64,000 bases of DNA from Acetobacterium paludosum (GCF_008086595.1 NZ_RXYA01000004.1:218611-282610); one strand, 5' to 3'; shown: positions 27,816-37,681, counted from the stretch's first letter. Notes: generated by a model not told the origin, from the sequence alone. Program-made: numbers and translations.

Positions 27816-27987
27816 TTCAGATTGTAAATAGTGTTAGGATTTTTAGCGAATGACTGTTACCTTCATTATTGATTTTACCAGAAATCGATATACCGTTAGA
27901 GAATCAACCATGGGGTAATAACTACTTTTGACAACACTCTAATCCTTTTTAAAATGATAAAATTTTTTGGTTATAAAAAGGACGGTT

Positions 27988-29448
27988 CTATCGCACACTA
28001 TGGCTGGCTCGATATAAGTCAAACATATTTGCTTCAGTGGGATAATCATTGATGAGAACAATATTATTATGATCAATGGACAAATGTGAAATGGTTGTAA
28101 CTATGATGTGATAATGATCGAAACTTCCTTCTCTCAATACTTCCGGATAATCACCCACATCCACAGTCAAGTCGGAAACATCATTCTTAAAATAGTTCTC
28201 CATGTACCTTGCAATAAAATGAGCGTGATTGACACCAAAATCGCTGATAACCAGTAGGCGCATTGGCTTTCTGTTATGATTGATTTCGGGTAAAATGAGA
28301 CTGCTCCAATATAACAAATCATAGATTCTGCCTGACATATCCATTTCAGTTTTTTTCGAGAAAATATTTAGATTTGTTTCAAACAATTGATATAGTGAAA
28401 AATTATATTGTTTAAGGGTCATTGAAAAATAGTAAATCCGATCAAATAAAGTTGAGTTACTAAAGGGTCTAAATTTTTGTGCCAAATACAAAGAACGTAA
28501 CATGAATTCAAGTTTTTCATGCATTTCTTCATTGAGCAACAAACGCATGCCGTTAAATATACGTTGATAAAACAAACCTGTTTCATTCTCTACCAACCAT
28601 TTTTCGTCTATGTTATCCCATCCGATGTATTGGCTCAGAATAAATCCAGAAATCGGTTGAATGCTATCTGACGTAATGTTAGGGAAAAACACCTTTAAGC
28701 GTCCCAATTCATCATCCTCAATTACAGTGTCGGCGTAGCTGCTGCTATTATTGTAACGCAAATCGCTAAAGCCCTGATTTTCCCTAACCAGCGAAACGAG
28801 GTAATACATACTATAGTAAACCACAAAGAGCTCATTGTTGAAAATAAAGCTTGTTTCTTCCGGCTCAAGGTTTTTCATTAGGGTTTGATGCAAGATTTTT
28901 TTTAATAAACTTAAATCCACATCGAGCTCTCGTTTTTTCAGGTTAAGTCCATGAAGTTCCAGCAAAAATCCGGAAAATAACTGTCTTAGATGCATTTCGC
29001 TGTTTCCAATCACATTGTACTGGTTATTGATGCGCTTAATTTCCATTCCAATGGTATTGAGATACTTGTTCAGATCCGGTAAGGTTCGAATAAGGGTTGA
29101 CCGACTTACAAAAAGTCGGTCTTCATAAAATTCAATTCTTTTACCAGGGAAAAAGAAGATTTCTTCTAACCATTTCAATGCAATTGACTCATTAAAGATC
29201 TGCTTAAAAACATTACCGATCGTCGCAACATTCTGGTTGTGCAACTTAATTCCCCATTTTGTGGACACCTCTATGTTGAGTTCTGCTCCCCACCTTTTTT
29301 TGATTATTCCAACATCATTGCTGATGGTTCTTACCCCGGCATCAACTAATTCTGACAATTCTCCAATTGTTATCCAACCTTCCTGAGTAACAAAAACATC
29401 CAAAATATTTATGATCCGTTGAGAAGAACGTTCTAATAATTTACGCAT
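27988..29448 (-). CDS. Mga-like HTH transcriptional regulator
   Basis: 486 residues. Two N-terminal helix-turn-helix modules (ITIGELSELVDAGVRTISND near 27-46 and RLFVSRSTLIRTLPDLNKYL near 110-130) followed by a long helical region resemble the Mga/AtxA/BglG class. The C-terminal part (MRLLVISDFGVNHAHFIARY) looks like an EIIB-type fold found in these regulators. In streptococci Mga controls sortase-anchored surface proteins. Here the gene is divergent from an LPQTG adhesin and its sortase, which is the likely target (inference). Its own promoter carries the LytTR-type operator, suggesting a cascade. Confidence 0.75.
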   Translation of the reverse strand: MRKLLERSSQRIINILDVFVTQEGWITIGELSELVDAGVRTISNDVGIIKKRWGAELNIEVSTKWGIKLHNQNVATIGNVFKQIFNESIALKWLEEIFFFPGKRIEFYEDRLFVSRSTLIRTLPDLNKYLNTIGMEIKRINNQYNVIGNSEMHLRQLFSGFLLELHGLNLKKRELDVDLSLLKKILHQTLMKNLEPEETSFIFNNELFVVYYSMYYLVSLVRENQGFSDLRYNNSSSYADTVIEDDELGRLKVFFPNITSDSIQPISGFILSQYIGWDNIDEKWLVENETGLFYQRIFNGMRLLLNEEMHEKLEFMLRSLYLAQKFRPFSNSTLFDRIYYFSMTLKQYNFSLYQLFETNLNIFSKKTEMDMSGRIYDLLYWSSLILPEINHNRKPMRLLVISDFGVNHAHFIARYMENYFKNDVSDLTVDVGDYPEVLREGSFDHYHIIVTTISHLSIDHNNIVLINDYPTEANMFDLYRASHSVR

Positions 29449-29500
29449 GACAAACCTCCCTAAATATCAATGTTTGCGAATAATTCGAGTTTAGCTTAAT

Positions 29501-29565
29501 ACTATATTATTTTTTGTATTAAATATTCGATTATGTTCTGAATTGCCAATCTATAGTATCGAATT
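29501..29565 (-). promoter_or_regulatory. LytTR-type tandem operator and promoter, copy C
   Basis: Minus strand: AATTCGATAC (29556-29565) and AATTCAGAAC (29535-29544), 21-bp offset, five bases, a weak -35 CGAATA (29524-29529), 17 bp and TATAGT (29501-29506). About 70 bp of sequence here is nearly identical to copy A. It precedes the Mga-like gene starting at 29448. Confidence 0.82.
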
Positions 29566-29595
29566 CATTTTTTATTAATTAACTAATCGAATTAG

Positions 29596-29640
29596 CCCGT
29601 ATTATTCATAAAAATAATACGGGTTGACGATTTTTTTTTA
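29596..29640 (+). terminator. Strong hairpin with T-run, no gene upstream
   Basis: Perfect 11-bp stem (29596-29606 with 29613-29623) followed after seven bases by nine T on the plus strand. No plus-strand gene precedes it; the nearest upstream gene on that strand ends at 27815. It could end a small RNA or an antisense transcript of the Mga-like promoter region. Confidence 0.6.
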
Positions 29641-30108
29641 ATTTTTTGAGTATGTTTCAAACCGTAATTTAGAATCCTTAATTGCTTATCAAATATTGCA
29701 TATGTCCCAGCAAAACAAGAACGGATTTTTTACTTCCTTACGTAGTAAAATAGCATAATTATATTCATGTTTGTTTGTTATTATTTATTTGTTCGTTTCA
29801 ATTCTATTTTAAAAGAGAATTGCCTACGTTTGCTTAGTGGTAGCTGTGTCTGTCTAATTTACCTAAATTAATTTATAACAACATTTTTATATTACATCAC
29901 GCTTTGTGTAAACGACCACAATCAAATGCGAAAGAAATCTAGACGCTCTCAAAAATTCTTATGTTCCATCCGTTTCTATAATACAGTTCTGTACAATGCG
30001 GTGAACATCGTACCAAACTGTTTAATATATGCAAAAAAATAACTTATTAAGCATAACTTAACAAGCTGGCAAAATATAAAATTTTTTTATACTGAAGTGA
30101 GGTAACTT
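29641..30108 (+). other. Long leader region of the adhesin gene
   Basis: About 470 bp, AT-rich, with no open frame. It must hold the promoter of the adhesin-sortase pair and any Mga-like binding site, but I could not place either with confidence. The ribosome binding site AAGTGAGG is at the right edge. Confidence 0.4.
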
Positions 30109-33100
30109 ATGAAAATTTACACAAATAAAATTATTGGATTATTATATTTCGTGGTTTTTTTGTTGGCGGCTTCAGCCGCATTAACCGCGTTAGCTGAAGG
30201 AGTAACTACTATTCCCAACGATCTCACTGGTCAAAGCCAGTATTTGGTCATCCATGAAGCAACTGGTGATTACACAAATACCGGAGGTAATTCTTCCATA
30301 ACAGTGACGAAACCTGATGGAACTGCTGAAATCGCACCAACCGTAACGAATGGCAATCTTACCTATTCAAATATCCCGGCAGGTGACAAAATCGCAATTA
30401 ATTACGCCTTTCATTTAGTGGATGGCGATGAGAGTAGTGGTAATGCCTATACTTATAGCGGTTCAAACTTTTTCACTGTTACCCTGCCGGAAGGCATTAC
30501 TTTTATCGATCCTGGTACAGACAATAAAATCATGGCTAGCGATAATACCGATCCCAATAATCCTGTCGTGTGGCAGATGGGAACCTGGTCCATATCAGGT
30601 AATATCGTAAGAGTGGATTTTGACGAAACCGTCGCTAACCACAACAATATGTGGTTAGCAATACGCATTGATGGAACCTTTGATGCCCTTTCTGATGGTG
30701 ACACTGGTACAACCAGTATGAACCTGGGTGATCAGACCATTACCTTTACAAGAGAACAACCGTCGACAGCAACCTTCACTCTGGAAAAATCCGGTGTTTA
30801 TGATGCTGCTACCAACCAAATCACCTGGACGGTTACAGCCGGTCCTGACACAATTGATTTAAGCGGCTATACCTTGTTGGACACTTTCAGTAACAATCAG
30901 ACCTATGTGTCCAATTCTTTTACAGCTGGAAACATAGGAAACCAGGGTCATGGAAACAATGGAAACAGTGGAAGCAACAATGTGAATGACAATGCTTTGA
31001 TCATTGATTCTACTGCTCCCTCAATAAGCTATACTTTCCCCAATAGTACCACCGGCACCCAGACCATTACCTATAAAACGTCGCCAACCTCCTTTGCCAA
31101 TGAAGATGGAACTGATGATGGCAATGAATCTTCAACCTTTACGAATACTGCCAATCTAACAAAAGATGGAAACAAGGTAACTGAACCAGCCCATGCAGCG
31201 GTGGAGGTTAACTGGATTGATAAATCAGCTGACAATTCGGCACCGTATGGTGCTACGGATGGTACTATCAGAAAGTGGACGGTCACGGTTACTGTTCCCG
31301 AAAATGGCACCATAACCGGAGCTCAAATTGTCGATACGCTTCCGGATGGGTTAACATTGTTTGCTGACGACACTACCTATCCAGTTCAAATTCAATTCAA
31401 TGACGATACTGTTGCCACTGTATCGCAAGGCACAGACCCCGGAACCTATACATACAGTGACAGCAACAGGAAACTCACTTATCGGTTCCCGACTGAGCAA
31501 CTAAACGGAACCGCAACCCTGACCTACTACACCAGGCTCCCTGTCCGCGATGGATACCTAAACAGTAATGATCCCATTCTCTTTACCAACAATGCCCAGT
31601 TGATCTGGAACGAGAATCCCAATAAGTCGACGCCTCCATCAGATAAGGCCGCCGTTGGTGCCGGTGTCGGCGGACTGATCTTTAAATATTCTGATGGCGA
31701 ACCAACCTATGACCACACCAAAACCAACTTTATCCACTGGATAATTAGGGTCAATACAAATAATGTGACCATGCCTGCTGAAAGCTCTGTCACTGACACC
31801 ATTCCTGTTGGACAGAAGCTGGTCATTGATGGCACTCATCCCTTCACCGTGAAAAAAGGTTATAGCCAGAATTTTCAAGCAACAAGTACTTTAAGCGGAA
31901 GCGGAAGCTCATCCGATACTGGTTTTACCTATACTTTAAGTGCTAATGAATTCACCGATACCTATACCATTGACTATTACACACAAATCACCGATCCCAA
32001 TTCACTCTATCAAAACGCATTCGTAGCCTTTGAAAACAGCGTAGCGTTGAATCGAGGTGAAACTTCCACTGCAATAACCGGGAATAAAATCTTTGACAGC
32101 CAGCTTTTAGCAAAAACACCGCTTGGCGACTATAACTATGCAGACCACACTGCCAAATGGCAAATTGTGGTTAATCGCAATCAACTGCCGCTGACCAATA
32201 CTTTATTAACAGACACCCTTCCTGAAGGTATGGAACTGCAGATTGATGACGCTCATCCCTTCCAGATTCTAAAATTGAGAGATACAACTCCAACTACTGG
32301 TATTCCAACAATCAGTTCGGACAAAAAAACATTTACCTATGACTTTGCTGGCATTAAAGATGCAGACGGAAAAATTGACACCCAGTACACCATTACCTTC
32401 TATACAAAGCTTTTGGACTCAGCATTAATTAGTCAATGGACAACTGCTAAGCCTTTCCAAAATAACGCCAAACTTGAAGCTAACGAAATATTAACTCCAG
32501 TGTCGGCTTCTGCCAATGTGATGATTAATAATCCTATTCTGACAAAGTCCCATTCCTACGATGTGAACAACCCTTCAAACCATATTGATTGGACAGCGGT
32601 TCTAAACAAAGCTGGTCTCGATCTGAAAGATGCGGTGGTCACCGATGTGCTCGACCCCGGTCTCCAGCTTGATACCAATTCGCTCAAGCTTTATGAGGCA
32701 ACCATCAATTCAGATGGAACGGTGACGAAGTCTGACCAACTCGTTGACAGCCAAAGTTATACGGTTGACTGGCCAACAGCTGATAACAATAATACCCTTA
32801 AGGTTAATTTGCCAGCCGGTAAACATGCCTACTATTTAGATTTTACCACCAATATTCTAACCGATGATCTCAGCTTTGCGAACAAAATCACCTTGACTGG
32901 TGCTGCAAATAGTCCAACCGGGGACGCCACTGCTGGTAAAATTGTGATTACAGATCTATTCTCCAAAGGCGGCAGCAACAGCAACAAACTCACGGTCTAT
33001 AAAGATGATGGCAACGGAAAAGCGGTGGCAGGTGCCACCTACCAGCTGTTGAATGTGAACCAACAGCCAATTATGAAGTCCGGTAACATCGTCACCACTG

Positions 33101-34368
33101 TCACCGATAAAGATGGTAACGCAGTTTTTGATCAATTACCATCCTGGGTATTTTATATAAAAGAAATTGCAGCTCCCGTTGGCTACCTGTTAAATCCCGA
33201 CATCATTGGCGGCGGTGCTCCGCTAATTGGTCAAAAAACCGTGAAAACTTCGGACAAACTGGCCAATGTTCCCATTCCACCGGTTGTGGAGCCTCATGGT
33301 TCCATCGAACTATTGAAGACAGATACCAACGGAGCACCGCTTTCCGGTGCTGAATTCGGACTCTATGATGCCGCTGGCACCCTGGTTAAAACGGCTGTGT
33401 CCAATGATGAAGGGCTCGTTCATTTCGCTGAGGTTCCTTATGGCAGTTACACCATTAAAGAAGTAACAGCCCCTACTGGCTATACCCTTTCCGACGCCGC
33501 AGCAACGGCCAGTGTAACCGCAGATAATTTAAATGTAAAAGGGAATCCCTACACAGTGGTCAATACCCGTAGTACAAGTCCTATTTTGTCTGGCTCCATT
33601 GAACTGAAGAAAACTGATGTTAATTTCAATCCGCTTTTCGGTGCTGAATTCGGACTCTATGATGCCGCTGGCACCCTGGTTAAAACGGCTGTGTCCAATG
33701 ATGAAGGACTGGTTCATTTCGCTGAGGTTCCTTATGGCAGTTACACCATTAAAGAAGTGACAGCCCCAAGCGGTTATATGCTTTCTGATACCGAATCGAA
33801 AGCTACCGTATCGGCTGAACGAACTGAGGTAAAGGCAAGCCCCTATACGATTGTTAATTACGACGATATAAATTCGCTTCAGCATGGGATTATCCAGGTC
33901 ATCAAAGTTGATGCGCAGTCAAAAGTGCAACTACCTGGCGCAGTGTTCACATTGTACAATGAGTCCGGTGCTGTAGTACAAACTTCCACCTCTGACAGTT
34001 CGGGATTTGCTACTTTCGCTACTGTCACTCCTGGATCATATTCCATCAGGGAGACAACCCCCCCAGCAGGCTATCTCCTCAGCAATGAAGTGATCAGCCT
34101 ATCGACTGAAGTGAACAAGACCTATGAATATACCTATGCAAATACAGCTGCAACGGTAATACCAGCTGGAAATTCCACCGGTAATGACAGTCCAAACGAT
34201 AAGACCTCTGGTTCCAGTCAAACTGGCATTCAAAAAAATGCACTTCCCCAAACTGGCGGGTTTTGGGATGCGACAACACTGGGTTTGGTGGGTGCAGCCC
34301 TGGTTGTCTTGGGTATTGTGCTGAATTATCTCAACAGAAAGAAACAAAAAAATGAAAAAAAAGCATAA
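30109..34368 (+). CDS. LPXTG-anchored surface adhesin with SpaA/Cna-B repeats
   Basis: 1419 residues. A signal peptide (1-30, ending ALTALAEG) is followed by about 950 residues of collagen-binding/isopeptide-type beta domains in which a WxxxVN-type start (HIDWTAVLN, FIHWIIRVN, TAKWQIVVN) and VTDxLPxG strands recur. Four SpaA/Cna-B-like domains follow (about 960-1340); two are almost identical (GAEFGLYDAAGTLVKTAVSN occurs twice, at 33345 and 33642), showing recent duplication. The C-terminus has the sorting signal LPQTG, a membrane helix and a KKQKNEKKA tail. It overlaps the sortase gene by 17 bp. Role: cell-surface attachment to a host, mineral or other cells; ligand unknown. Confidence 0.88.
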   Translation: MKIYTNKIIGLLYFVVFLLAASAALTALAEGVTTIPNDLTGQSQYLVIHEATGDYTNTGGNSSITVTKPDGTAEIAPTVTNGNLTYSNIPAGDKIAINYAFHLVDGDESSGNAYTYSGSNFFTVTLPEGITFIDPGTDNKIMASDNTDPNNPVVWQMGTWSISGNIVRVDFDETVANHNNMWLAIRIDGTFDALSDGDTGTTSMNLGDQTITFTREQPSTATFTLEKSGVYDAATNQITWTVTAGPDTIDLSGYTLLDTFSNNQTYVSNSFTAGNIGNQGHGNNGNSGSNNVNDNALIIDSTAPSISYTFPNSTTGTQTITYKTSPTSFANEDGTDDGNESSTFTNTANLTKDGNKVTEPAHAAVEVNWIDKSADNSAPYGATDGTIRKWTVTVTVPENGTITGAQIVDTLPDGLTLFADDTTYPVQIQFNDDTVATVSQGTDPGTYTYSDSNRKLTYRFPTEQLNGTATLTYYTRLPVRDGYLNSNDPILFTNNAQLIWNENPNKSTPPSDKAAVGAGVGGLIFKYSDGEPTYDHTKTNFIHWIIRVNTNNVTMPAESSVTDTIPVGQKLVIDGTHPFTVKKGYSQNFQATSTLSGSGSSSDTGFTYTLSANEFTDTYTIDYYTQITDPNSLYQNAFVAFENSVALNRGETSTAITGNKIFDSQLLAKTPLGDYNYADHTAKWQIVVNRNQLPLTNTLLTDTLPEGMELQIDDAHPFQILKLRDTTPTTGIPTISSDKKTFTYDFAGIKDADGKIDTQYTITFYTKLLDSALISQWTTAKPFQNNAKLEANEILTPVSASANVMINNPILTKSHSYDVNNPSNHIDWTAVLNKAGLDLKDAVVTDVLDPGLQLDTNSLKLYEATINSDGTVTKSDQLVDSQSYTVDWPTADNNNTLKVNLPAGKHAYYLDFTTNILTDDLSFANKITLTGAANSPTGDATAGKIVITDLFSKGGSNSNKLTVYKDDGNGKAVAGATYQLLNVNQQPIMKSGNIVTTVTDKDGNAVFDQLPSWVFYIKEIAAPVGYLLNPDIIGGGAPLIGQKTVKTSDKLANVPIPPVVEPHGSIELLKTDTNGAPLSGAEFGLYDAAGTLVKTAVSNDEGLVHFAEVPYGSYTIKEVTAPTGYTLSDAAATASVTADNLNVKGNPYTVVNTRSTSPILSGSIELKKTDVNFNPLFGAEFGLYDAAGTLVKTAVSNDEGLVHFAEVPYGSYTIKEVTAPSGYMLSDTESKATVSAERTEVKASPYTIVNYDDINSLQHGIIQVIKVDAQSKVQLPGAVFTLYNESGAVVQTSTSDSSGFATFATVTPGSYSIRETTPPAGYLLSNEVISLSTEVNKTYEYTYANTAATVIPAGNSTGNDSPNDKTSGSSQTGIQKNALPQTGGFWDATTLGLVGAALVVLGIVLNYLNRKKQKNEKKA
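33290..33870 (+). repeat. Tandem duplicated SpaA domains inside the adhesin gene
   Basis: Two domain-length units of about 290 bp, with a block of roughly 130 bp nearly identical at the nucleotide level (around 33340-33470 and 33637-33767). This level of identity indicates a recent duplication or gene conversion and makes the region prone to repeat-number change. Confidence 0.75.
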
Positions 34369-35062
34369 CATAAAACCTTCTCAGATGGAGTCGTGCAAAA
34401 GCATGCCTCCATCTAATTTTAATAAACCCAAAGAGCCCCTTCGCTGGATCAAGAAATATTTTCCGCTCTTACTAATATCGGCAGGATTCCTGCTGATATT
34501 TTTTGTGTTCATGATTCGTTTATACACAGACTATCAGGAAAAGCTGCTGCTTGAGGCGTATAAAAATACTCTAAGCGATCTCTCGTCAATGGAAAATAGT
34601 GTTAACACCAATAATACTGCCCAAAAACAGAACGAACTTTCAGACTCAGGAATACCCGATGGCATCAAAATTATTGGACTTCTCACCATACCCAAAATTG
34701 ATTTAGTTGTTCCCATTGGTGAAGGTGTCTCTGACCTTACCATGCAATACACGGTTGCTCATTTTGAAAACACGGCTTTGCCGGGACAAACTGGTAATTG
34801 TTCAATCGCTGGTCACCGGAATTACCTCTGGGGTGAACATTTTAACCGACTGGATGAACTGGAAGTCAATGATGCCATTATTCTGTCTTATAATCAAAAA
34901 ACATATACCTATACGGTAACCGATAAACAGGTCGTCAATCCTGAAGACGTCTGGGTGCTTGATCAGACTTCAGATTCTCAGATTACTTTAATTACCTGTA
35001 CCCCGATTCGCATTGCGACACATCGTTTAATCGTCAAAGGAACCTTGGCCCAGATTCAATAA
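34352..35062 (+). CDS. Sortase (class D-like)
   Basis: 236 residues. N-terminal membrane helix at about 35-58, then the sortase beta-barrel. Catalytic His is in CSIAGHRNYLWG, catalytic Cys in TLITCTP and the Arg in IRIATHRLIV. The gene starts within the last codons of the adhesin gene, so its dedicated substrate is almost certainly that LPQTG protein. There is no C-terminal helix, which argues against a class C pilin polymerase. Confidence 0.88.
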   Translation: MKKKHNIKPSQMESCKSMPPSNFNKPKEPLRWIKKYFPLLLISAGFLLIFFVFMIRLYTDYQEKLLLEAYKNTLSDLSSMENSVNTNNTAQKQNELSDSGIPDGIKIIGLLTIPKIDLVVPIGEGVSDLTMQYTVAHFENTALPGQTGNCSIAGHRNYLWGEHFNRLDELEVNDAIILSYNQKTYTYTVTDKQVVNPEDVWVLDQTSDSQITLITCTPIRIATHRLIVKGTLAQIQ

Positions 35063-35299
35063 ATAAATTTTTTATTGAACCATAGTCCATTGGCGTCCCA
35101 TCTGTTTAGAGAGAAAGAATGGATAGACAACCCCTTTTCGGACAAAAGTAGCGCGGACATCATACATTATAATCGACTGGCGAACAATAGTCCGATGAGA
35201 TAAGAAAGCATCAACAACTAAATCTTCTATTATAATAAAAAGAGTATGTTTCCTCCGTTATCGTTGGGAACACCTTTTACTCTATTTTCGATCCCTCAC

Positions 35300-35466
35300 A
35301 AACACAGATCAGCGAAATCTCTGGATTACTTGAAACTGATGCTTTCCGATTATGTCAATTGGTACAACAACATTCGGATTCATTCGTCACTTGGCTATTT
35401 AACACCTATGTCATTTCGGGAACTAGCCTACAAAAAAGTTGTCTAAAAAAGTGTTGACAATCCATG
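35300..35466 (+). mobile_element. IS3-family remnant (transposase C-terminus and right end)
   Basis: The frame to 35446 ends with LSDYVNWYNNIRIHSSLGYL and TPMSFRE, the conserved C-terminal end of IS3-type integrase-core transposases. It is followed by a terminal-repeat-like end (TTGTCTAAAAAAGTGTTGAC). The rest of the element is missing; the open frame upstream to 35246 is unrelated sequence. Confidence 0.7.
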
Positions 35467-35487
35467 AACAGTAATTTGTTTGTTCAT
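35464..35487. promoter_or_regulatory. Inverted repeat before the CPBP gene
   Basis: ATGAACA and TGTTCAT (7-bp arms, 10-bp spacer) lie just downstream of a TTGACA contributed by the IS3 end. It could be an operator for the CPBP gene 17 bp on. Confidence 0.35.
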
Positions 35488-35503
35488 TAAGATTTTATAA
35501 GAA

Positions 35504-36172
35504 ATGAGGGATAGAATGAAAACAAAATCTAAAATCGAAGTGTCAGTGGTTATGTTTTTTACATTTGCTATTGTTATTGTAGCCCCAATGGTATTTAAAC
35601 ATATTGGAAATGATATTTTAAAAATGAGTATTAAACCCTTGTTGTATATTTTGCTTGTAGGTACGCCGTTTATTGTGTGCAAGATAATGAAAAGTTCTAT
35701 TGGCACATTAGGATTTAGAAAAGGTGAATTACTAAAACAGCTGTTGATAGGTGTAGAGATTTTCATGGTACTGGCATTTTTTCTTACTATTGCTGTTTTT
35801 ATATTAGGGAATAATAAAGGCATGTTGTTGAGTACAAAAGAAAATAGAATTGGTATCATTGTATATTACATAATTTTTGATATGCTATTTGTTGGAATGG
35901 GTGAAGAAATGCTATTTAGGGGTTATTTTATGGAACGTTTTCATACTATGACTAATTCGGGGACATGGGCTGTAGCAATCTCTGCTCTTATGTTTGGTAT
36001 TTGGCATTTTCCAAATGGACAAGACTTCTTACAAGTGATTTTGACAGCATTAATTGGAGTAATACTTGGATTAGCAAAGTTGAAAATTAAAAACTGTTCA
36101 ACCCTATCATTGGGCATTGCTCATGGTCTTCATGATGTATACATATTAATATTGAGTTGTATTTTATTATAG
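35504..36172 (+). CDS. CPBP-family intramembrane protease
   Basis: 222 residues with about seven or eight membrane helices. The CPBP (Abi/CAAX) motifs are present: GEEMLFRGYF near 137, FGIWHFPNG near 165 and LGIAHGLHD near 205; the two Glu and His residues form the intramembrane catalytic site. Family members cleave prenylated or other membrane proteins, or give self-immunity to bacteriocins. Two ATG codons occur at the start (35504 and 35517); the second follows AAATGAGG less well, and the choice is uncertain by 13 bp. Confidence 0.75.
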   Translation: MRDRMKTKSKIEVSVVMFFTFAIVIVAPMVFKHIGNDILKMSIKPLLYILLVGTPFIVCKIMKSSIGTLGFRKGELLKQLLIGVEIFMVLAFFLTIAVFILGNNKGMLLSTKENRIGIIVYYIIFDMLFVGMGEEMLFRGYFMERFHTMTNSGTWAVAISALMFGIWHFPNGQDFLQVILTALIGVILGLAKLKIKNCSTLSLGIAHGLHDVYILILSCILL

Positions 36173-36228
36173 ATTTCAAGCATAATCTTTATTAATAATT
36201 AATCAGCAATCATTATAAAATGTGAATT

Positions 36229-36254
36229 AAGGGAAGCCAAGAATGGCTTCCCTT
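36229..36254. terminator. Hairpin after the CPBP gene
   Basis: Perfect 11-bp arms (36229-36239, 36244-36254) with a four-base loop. The T-run is weak on either side. Confidence 0.55.
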
Positions 36255-36287
36255 AAAAATTGTCACATTATGGACGGCGAGTTCTAT

Positions 36288-36560
36288 TTACCGACAATAC
36301 TTACTTTTACCTTTTTGATATTCTTCATTAAAAGTATTGTCATTGTATTCTTTTCTAAAATCTAAATACAGATTTTTCAGTAGCTTATTGCATTTGTTTT
36401 TTATCTCATCTATTACACGACCAATATCGCTATCACTAATGTGGAATGATATCATAAAAGTGCAGTCCCAAATTGAAAGATAAAGCGGTACATTGAAAGA
36501 AAAGACGTATGAATTATGAAAAAAGATTACATTCCTTGTTAACCCCTTCATCCTATTCAC
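36288..36560 (-). CDS. Possible small protein, uncertain
   Basis: 90 codons with a plausible composition (hydrophobic FFHNSYVFSFNVPLYL then a charged helical end) but no recognised family. Its start overlaps a CATCCT/AGGATG hairpin, and a ribosome binding site is not clear. It may be spurious. Confidence 0.25.
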   Translation of the reverse strand: MNRMKGLTRNVIFFHNSYVFSFNVPLYLSIWDCTFMISFHISDSDIGRVIDEIKNKCNKLLKNLYLDFRKEYNDNTFNEEYQKGKSKYCR

Positions 36561-36736
36561 ACAACAGGATGTTTTTTCTCGATAAACGTTATTGCTATAT
36601 TTTCTTCCTTATTCAAACTCGATATATGAGTCACTTAATATGCTAATTGAATTATCTTATATTCGAAAACTCTATTTATAACCATACTGCGTATGGTCAT
36701 CTTATTTTCCAAGTCCTTGTTTTCCTCTAAATTCAT

Positions 36737-37681
36737 CTATCCTACTTCGCATACCCAGATATAACGCAAAAAATCACCATTTTTATTTTTCCCAATTTTA
36801 CAATGATCTATGATTTTGAGATTTTCCTGTACGAGTTCATCACTTATATCTTCTGATGAAGCCAATACGATTTTTTTTGAAATTCTTATCGCATTCCTAA
36901 TGATTTTTAATTGATTTTCATCATTTTTAAAGCTGAAATTACCATATGGAAGATCTACAATGGCAGCATCAAAACTATCATCTATATCCTGAATATCTCC
37001 AGTAATAACCTTTGCTTCATAGTTAAAATATCTCAAGTTTTTTCGTGCATTTTCAGCAGTTTTACTATTTATTTCACACCCTATAATATCATATCCTGCC
37101 CAAATACCTTCTAATAATACCGTCCCGACACCACAACATGGATCTATTAATCGTTTGGATGTATCGCCATTCCCCGCAATATTCACAAGAACTTTTGCAG
37201 TACTTAGACCGATAGAACTAGAATACGAATTCGGTTTCTTATTATGCTTTTTCCAATAAAGACTTCGCTCTGTTAATTTTCCAAAGTACCAGTTCCCCTT
37301 ATAAAAAGTAATTCCAAATATAATTTTTGGTGAAGTATAACAAGCAAGCCCCCCAATAGCAAGACCTATTGCTTTGCAATACGCTCGTCTTTTCTTGAAG
37401 TGCGGGTCATCTATTCCCAATTCCATATATTTAACCATGAACTCTGATGCTACTATCTTAGCTTTCGTTGTCAACTCTATAAGTTCTAAAAACGTGGAAG
37501 CCTTGTATATAATTTCCAACCTGCTTTTTAAAAATGGACTTATGGAAGGATGAACTTTTCTATTTTCAAAAAAGACTTTTTCTTTCAAATCGAACTTAAA
37601 AAGAGCGCGCACCTCAATTTCACAACTTTCTTTTTCATAAATAGGATAATTCAAATTATAAATGAACCGTCCTGTTTTCAT
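36737..37681 (-). CDS. TRM11-like RNA guanine-N2 methyltransferase
   Basis: 314 residues from the ATG at 37681, preceded by GAGGTG; the longer frame lacks such a site. The C-terminal Rossmann domain has DPCCGVGTVLLE (SAM loop) near 190, an acidic residue ending GCEIN, and the catalytic motif DLPYG near 250, the N/D-PPY form of RNA/DNA N-methylases. The N-terminus has no clear THUMP domain but contains a conserved-looking AYCKAIGLAIGGLACYTSPK. Probable target: a guanine in tRNA or rRNA. It is convergent with nothing and stands alone. Confidence 0.65.
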   Translation of the reverse strand: MKTGRFIYNLNYPIYEKESCEIEVRALFKFDLKEKVFFENRKVHPSISPFLKSRLEIIYKASTFLELIELTTKAKIVASEFMVKYMELGIDDPHFKKRRAYCKAIGLAIGGLACYTSPKIIFGITFYKGNWYFGKLTERSLYWKKHNKKPNSYSSSIGLSTAKVLVNIAGNGDTSKRLIDPCCGVGTVLLEGIWAGYDIIGCEINSKTAENARKNLRYFNYEAKVITGDIQDIDDSFDAAIVDLPYGNFSFKNDENQLKIIRNAIRISKKIVLASSEDISDELVQENLKIIDHCKIGKNKNGDFLRYIWVCEVG

